A stretch of DNA of 64,000 nt from Plutella xylostella (lineage: Eukaryota > Arthropoda > Insecta > Lepidoptera > Plutellidae): NCBI RefSeq assembly GCF_932276165.1, contig NC_063999.1, positions 6,760,501 to 6,824,500 of the forward strand, written 5' to 3'. A program made the translations under genes and the position numbers. Below the pieces are notes generated by a model. It saw nothing but the letters and a program-made list of their open reading frames with translations, had not been told where the DNA came from and did no database searches. The first letter of the stretch is position 1; each line of letters begins with the position of its first letter. Positions 59,475 through 64,000 of the stretch are shown here, in pieces.

Positions 59475-60264
59475 CGACGATATACTCAAGTTTTGTTTTT
59501 GTTATTATGATAAGTTAGATTTCCCCATATTTAGGTTTTATTTTTTTGTCGGCAACATCTATGGTTTGAGTGAGAAAGAGAATAGTGCACACGGCGATTG
59601 CGAATCTATTTGTAGTTGATCTGAGCACTGAAACTTTTCTGCTCTGTGGAAATATGTATTTCATTCGTTCTTTTTTTTGAAAATCCCTCATTTGTGGCTC
59701 TTGTTTGTATTGTCTATGGTTTTTTGACAATTTAAATGTCACCAAACGTCAAATTTGAAGAAAATTTTCGCTGTTTGGTGCGTTCGAGTGAAATATTTTG
59801 ATAATATTACCATTGCATTTTTGCATTGCGCTACCCCATGGACTCATTAACTACTTTCTTGAGTTTCTTGGACGTCGTCACATGAAATAATATACCTACG
59901 ACCGAGCTTGCTCCCGACCAAGCACGATCAGATTCCTTGGGAGTTCTTCGGCAGACGATTTCTATGCACCAGCTCCATGAGACGAAGAACAAAACAGCAT
60001 GCCACCTGACTGATGACCCACCCACCGTTTACCCGGCCCCAGGAGCTAGAAGGCCTTGAGACAAAAGCTCGGGCAGGATTCTGATGGGCGCAACAGAATA
60101 TCATCTACGATGCTTGTCCCACGGCCTGACTGAATAATATTTGTATAATCAATGGAAGGAAAAAACAGTAGGTAAGTGCCAGTACCAGTCACATGTTATT
60201 ATAATTGGGCACATGCACACAAAACAACTCAAAAAACTTTTTTCACTTGGCAGTACTTGGTCAA

Positions 60265-60345
60265 CTAGGCCATTCATTGGAAGGAAACCCGTACCCCAGC
60301 AGTCAGGACGTGATGGGCTATGATGATGAAGATGACAATAGGAGT
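60265..60345 (+). mobile_element. Second copy of the GCAGT...GACGTGATGGG retroelement tail
   Basis: TTGGAAGGAAACCCGTACCC and CAGCAGTCAGGACGTGATGG followed by TATGATGATGAAGATGAC match the tail at 40170-40240 with some substitutions. Confidence 0.55.
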
Positions 60346-60394
60346 CATAATCTTAGTTCATAAGTATAACTAAAATCTAATGAAACATTTTTGT

Positions 60395-60560
60395 TTGTTA
60401 CAGAACATTGAAATTGGCTCGTAGGCAAGACGGAAGATGGTCAAAACCGGTCAGAAAATGATGGCCTAGACACGGTTGGAGAGCTCTTGTTGGCAGAAAC
60501 CACCTGAAGATGGTCAGATGACATCAGCAACCTTGTGGTGATACAATGAACCGGAGCGGC
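60395..60560 (+). mobile_element. Decayed LINE C-terminal fragment
   Basis: One frame reads LARRQDGRWSKPVRK then WPRHGWRALVGR and, after a shift, a DDISN-like end. This resembles the R-DGRW..KV..WRPR..R..GRP..RW.DD thumb-end motif of RTE-like LINEs. Stops interrupt it. Confidence 0.5.
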
Positions 60561-60821
60561 ACCAAACTGAAAAAGTTGAAAAACTTGGCATACATACTAT
60601 GAGACCTATTTGATGACTGATATAAGCCAAGTTCAGAGTGATTATTGTGATAGTTGATAACTAAGAATACCTAATATGCTTTTATGGTGTGTGAAATAGT
60701 ATACTTTTTATAATTTATTAATTAAAAGTTTAATAAATGTTTTACTTACCTAAAGAAAATATTATATTTTTATAACCATTTAATTTAGTTGTACATGCTA
60801 GCATATCCACTTATTTTTTTA

Positions 60822-61187
60822 TAGTTAGTGTGTTGTTGATAAATAATAAAGCCTGACTAGGGTTTGTCGCTGTGGAGAAAGGATTAGCATCAGTCGCTGA
60901 CTGCCCGGTGTGCCGGACTTATTAAATGTACAGTTTATATTATGATTTACATTTCTTGAACTCCACATATAACATTCAAACTATTCAATTAGCCACTTCA
61001 TTTTAGTTAGTGTGTTGTTGATAAATAATAAAGCCTGACTAGGGTTTGTCGCTGTGGTGAAAGGACAACCAGTGATCATAGCATCAGTCGCTGACTGCCC
61101 GGTGTGCCGGACCTATTCAATGTATATGATTTACATTTCGTGAACTCCACATTTAGCATTCAAACTATTCAATTAGCCACTTCATTA
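60822..61187. repeat. Tandem duplication, 2 x about 182 bp
   Basis: TAGTTAGTGTGTTGTTGATA at 60822 and again at 61004 starts two units with AAGCCTGACTAGGGTTTGTC, GACTGCCCGGTGTGCCGG and CAATTAGCCACTTCATT in order. They differ by small indels. A related block GCATCAGTCGCTGAATGC is at 8620. Confidence 0.8.
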
Positions 61188-61329
61188 CCTACATACTTTG
61201 GCGTGAATAGGCAAACTTAAAGTATATGGGAGACAACTGAAAATCAGTGGTTTGTTCCTAAGGGCAAACATATGCACTGAGTTGCTTCCAAACAAACTAA
61301 TGTCTATCTATCTAACTTCTTAGCACATG

Positions 61330-61400
61330 TGAGCGACAGGTTTTGAATCCACATTTCTTCCGTGAGGGGCGGGCGCTTACCCGTCTGAGCTAACACCGCT
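61330..61400 (-). mobile_element. SINE head, minus strand
   Basis: On the minus strand: AGCGGTGTTAGCTCAGACGG (A box) and GTGGATTCAAAACCT (B box, decayed) 30-odd bases apart. The body to the left is not clear. Confidence 0.55.
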
Positions 61401-61420
61401 ACATATAAGTAATATACTTA

Positions 61421-61567
61421 CCCCCTTATTCATAGAGAAGTTACAAAACGTTTTAACTAATAAACTGTTTTGTCCCTCTCCGACAAAGAGCAATTTGTTC
61501 TTTGACAGAGAGGGACAAAACAGTTTATTAGTTAAAACGTATTGTAACTTTTCTATGAATAAGGGGG
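61421..61567. mobile_element. CCCCCTTATTCATAGA hairpin MITE with TTA duplication
   Basis: Almost the whole 147 bases is one hairpin: CCCCCTTATTCATAGAGAAG and TTTTAACTAATAAACTGTTT on the left, mirrored on the right, around a short loop near GAGCAATTTGTTC. TTA lies on both sides (61418-61420 and 61568-61570), as in PIF/Harbinger MITEs. Confidence 0.85.
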
Positions 61568-62023
61568 TTAATGTATAATTTTAGTCAAATAAAAAAGAGG
61601 ATGTGTGTTTTGACAAATGTTGTTTTTAAAGCATTTTCAACGGGTTATTAGAGTCCCGGATCATCCTCCCTATAAGTATTATAGTAATTTTCCTTTCCTG
61701 CATCTCTTCTTGTAGAGCAAGGATGAAATTAACAAAAACTAAACAAATAATTATTTGTGTCACATGTTATCACCACCTTCGAACTTGAGTGATATAATGC
61801 TACCTAAACAAATGTCAAACTGAGACATGTGTGGATAAATTGGTACACCCATGTTAGGAAATAAGACAAATCTTCCAATCTCGCTGTCAAAATTGTAACT
61901 CACATCTTGTAGTGATTATTTCGTGTTGGCCATGTTAGCGTTTGTGAGGACAACTGGTATCACACAATTTGTTGCAACTAGCTGTCATTTATATCTTGTC
62001 ACCGCCCTACTGTGCTACGCGTG

Positions 62024-62157
62024 CAGGATATTGCAAAAAGGGTTTTAAGATTTTTTTTATTTCCGTGAATTTCCAAAACTCTTAGAACAAAAGTTGTTCA
62101 GCATAGCCCCCTGAGTTACCCCCTTTCGGCTTAGTATATCCTTTTTTCAACACCCTG
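62024..62157. mobile_element. CAGGATGTTGCAAAAAGG MITE, copy H, next to the LINE tail
   Basis: CAGGATATTGCAAAAAGGGT at the left, AGTTACCCCCTTTCGGCTTA and TTCAACACCCTG at the right. The LINE tail starts two bases after its right end, in the TA flank. Confidence 0.75.
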
Positions 62158-62159
62158 TA

Positions 62160-64000
62160 TAGTTATAGTTATAGTTATAGAAAAGGGGAGGGCAACCAGT
62201 GCCCATTCGCCACTGCGACCTAAAAGATCTATTGTGACTCCCCTTGCCGAGTCAAATCTCACTATCCAGGCCCAGGTCTTTTATAAACCTGATGATCTTA
62301 CCTGGAGAGAGAGACCTGACATCTATGGGGGCTAATTTGTAGCCGCCCAAGATTCTGTTTCTCTTGTGAATGATGGCCTCACATTCACAGAGAATATGCA
62401 TGGGCGTTTCGTCCTCTTCATTGCAAAATCTACAAGTTGGAGTATCGGACAGACCCATTTTATGTAAGTGACTGTTCAACCTACAGTGACCTGATAAGGT
62501 TCTTGTCAAGACCCTTAACTGGTTGCGTGTGAGCTCTAAAGCTCGACGCGTAAATTTCTGCGAATAGCCCACGATTAGGGCTCTTGCATGATGTTGCCCT
62601 GGTACATTATTCCAAGCCTCTAAGCTTTGGTTCTGTGCCCAGTCCTTGATCTCGCGACGACTGGTGCATTTTGGTAGCCCGATGATGGGCTCGGGGCCCA
62701 ACGGTAGGCTTTCTGCTCCCAGACGTGCGAGCTCATCTGCTTCCTCATTGCCATTGATGCCACAATGTCCGGGCACCCATCGCAGGGTCACTCTATTGTT
62801 AGCTCCAATTTTGTTCAGGATGAGGATGCACTCCATTATAAGTTTGGAGTTAACTTCTGCAGAAGTCAATGCTTTAAGAGCAGCTTGGCTGTCTGACAGA
62901 ATAAATATATTCCTCCGAGTGAAGGCTCTATCCAGGTTTTCGTATGCACATCCAATGATGGCATATATCTCGGCTTGGAATACGGAGGCAAACCTTCCCA
63001 GGCTCGCATATTTGCGCGCTCTTGGCCTTTCCCCGTAAATGCCTGAACCTGCCAGGCCTTCCTTTTTGGATCCATCGGTGTACCACACGATGTCTCCCGA
63101 CCGGAAAGTTTGAAGGGCCTTATCATCATTCCACTTCTCCCTTTCTGGTATCTCAACTGAGAAGAGCCTTGAGAAACAGTACTCCGTTTCCATAGCGTCG
63201 GAAGGCATCGCCATGGCATGGGTACTGAGAAGCTCTCGGTGGAGCGAGCTGAACACAGCCGAGTGCCATCGGTTCCTGCCTCCTTCAGCAGCCCGTAGCA
63301 TAGCTGATCGAGCCTCTTTCTGCACATGTATGTGTAAAGGGCTAAGATTCAGCATGGCTTCCATCGCTGCTGTCGGAGTGGACCTTATAGCTCCAGTGGC
63401 CATCAGACACGCTAACCTTTGAAGACTACTTAATAGATCTTGACAGGTTTTTTGTTGGGTTTTCCTGTGCCATACTACGCAGCCGTATGTAACCATAGGT
63501 CTCACTACGGCTTCGTATAACCAAAGGGTTAACTTCGGCTTAAGGCCCCATTTTTTCCCAACTAGTCTACAGCACGATCCCATAGCGCACTTAGCTTTCT
63601 GGGCTATGTACTGCACATGTTGATTCCAAGTCAGCTTCTGATCTAGGATTACACCAAGATATTTGGCTTCTTTGGAGAAGTTTACCGTTTCCCCAAAGAG
63701 AACCGGTGGTCTCAGACCATCTAGGATCCTTCTTCGGGTGAACGGTACAATTATGGTTTTGCTGGCATTTACAGAGAGTTGATACTCCCTGCACCAGCGC
63801 TCTACCATCTTAAGGGCTGTTTGCATCAGATCTGAAATCGTGCTGGCGCTTTTGCCTACGATGGTTATGACGAGATCATCAGCGTAGCCCTGAGTGTCGA
63901 AGCGAGCTTCATTGAGCTCACAGAGCAGGGTGTCGACAACAATGGACCACTCCAGGGGCGATAGTACGCCGCCTTGGGGACATCCTCTTGTTATTTTAAC
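62160..64000 (-). mobile_element. Non-LTR retrotransposon (RT plus RNase H), minus strand, 5' end off the window
   Basis: The element enters from the right edge and ends at a tail of TATAAC repeats at about 62160-62180 (read on the minus strand). Its open frame is described separately. The 3' UTR of about 90 bases contains AAAGACCTGGGCCTG near the stop and leads to the tail, which directly abuts the TA flank of a MITE ending at 62157. A 125-bp truncated copy of the same 3' end lies at 12197-12321. Domain order RT then RNase H then a Cys/His motif suggests the I/LOA group, not RTE; clade is inference. Confidence 0.85.
62252..64000 (-). CDS. LINE ORF2 fragment: reverse transcriptase C-terminal part and RNase H, open to the window edge
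   Basis: The frame has no stop from the right edge: 58 further codons precede the ATG at 63826, so that ATG is internal. The extra part has the RT motifs RGCPQGGVLSP and GYADD. Counting from Met 63826, the RT thumb covers about residues 1-200. An RNase H domain follows with all four catalytic acids visible: D251 (YTDGS), E286 (FQAEIYA), D312 (LSDSQAA) and D364 (GNEEADELA). A C-terminal Cys/His motif (CRFC at 465-468, H477, C480) is typical of such ORFs. The protein copies element RNA into chromosomal DNA. The frame is undamaged over more than 580 codons, so the copy is recent. Confidence 0.9.
   Translation of the reverse strand, partial: VKITRGCPQGGVLSPLEWSIVVDTLLCELNEARFDTQGYADDLVITIVGKSASTISDLMQTALKMVERWCREYQLSVNASKTIIVPFTRRRILDGLRPPVLFGETVNFSKEAKYLGVILDQKLTWNQHVQYIAQKAKCAMGSCCRLVGKKWGLKPKLTLWLYEAVVRPMVTYGCVVWHRKTQQKTCQDLLSSLQRLACLMATGAIRSTPTAAMEAMLNLSPLHIHVQKEARSAMLRAAEGGRNRWHSAVFSSLHRELLSTHAMAMPSDAMETEYCFSRLFSVEIPEREKWNDDKALQTFRSGDIVWYTDGSKKEGLAGSGIYGERPRARKYASLGRFASVFQAEIYAIIGCAYENLDRAFTRRNIFILSDSQAALKALTSAEVNSKLIMECILILNKIGANNRVTLRWVPGHCGINGNEEADELARLGAESLPLGPEPIIGLPKCTSRREIKDWAQNQSLEAWNNVPGQHHARALIVGYSQKFTRRALELTRNQLRVLTRTLSGHCRLNSHLHKMGLSDTPTCRFCNEEDETPMHILCECEAIIHKRNRILGGYKLAPIDVRSLSPGKIIRFIKDLGLDSEI

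Overview
The window looks like nuclear DNA of a moth or butterfly (Lepidoptera). It is AT-rich and dense with repeats. Several repeats have forms I know from lepidopteran genomes: Helitron-like elements of Lep1 type (5' TC, 3' CTAG, inserted between A and T), tRNA-derived SINEs, RTE-type LINE tails ending in ATGATG runs, and LINE tails ending in AAATAAAT. There is no operon structure and no long intact host reading frame. That species call is inference; no search was run.

The host signal I can support is the 5' part of one gene on the + strand. Five short coding first exons lie at 15396-15648, 24133-24247, 24542-24566, 31011-31041 and 44867-44963. Each starts with ATG and ends one base into a codon just before a GT donor. 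A small exon at 52067-52155 has an acceptor in exactly the matching phase, so all five can join it through a shared Gly codon. A further first exon at 54665-55129 ends in phase 0, the same phase in which 52067-52155 ends, so it could bypass that exon and join the same downstream body. The simplest reading is a multi-promoter gene with at least six alternative N-termini spread over about 40 kb, whose main body lies beyond the right edge. I do not recognise the protein.

The rest is mobile DNA, much of it nested. 0-9 kb: three MITE families, a Helitron holding two smaller insertions, and a PIF/Harbinger-type MITE interrupted by a 942-bp solo LTR with a perfect 5-bp target duplication. 9-24 kb: an inverted array of degenerate motifs, SINEs, R1-like and RTE-like LINE fragments, and a MITE family with CAGGATGTTGCAAAAAGG ends. 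24-45 kb: more Helitrons, SINEs and MITEs, a long palindrome at 34785-35060, a TIR element at 35622-36232 that carries its own promoter-like region and first exon, and a 2.3-kb TIR element with repeated TGGCCAATAA motifs that was later hit by an RTE LINE. 46-50 kb: a large composite of hexamer arrays, direct repeats and a 376-bp inverted repeat. 52-64 kb: the common exon pressed between a MITE and a long CA run, LINE fragments, a decayed THAP-domain gene, a 182-bp tandem duplication and a LINE on the minus strand whose RT and RNase H frame runs off the right edge.

Coordinates of repeat ends come from reading flanks and terminal repeats by eye and may be off by a few bases.
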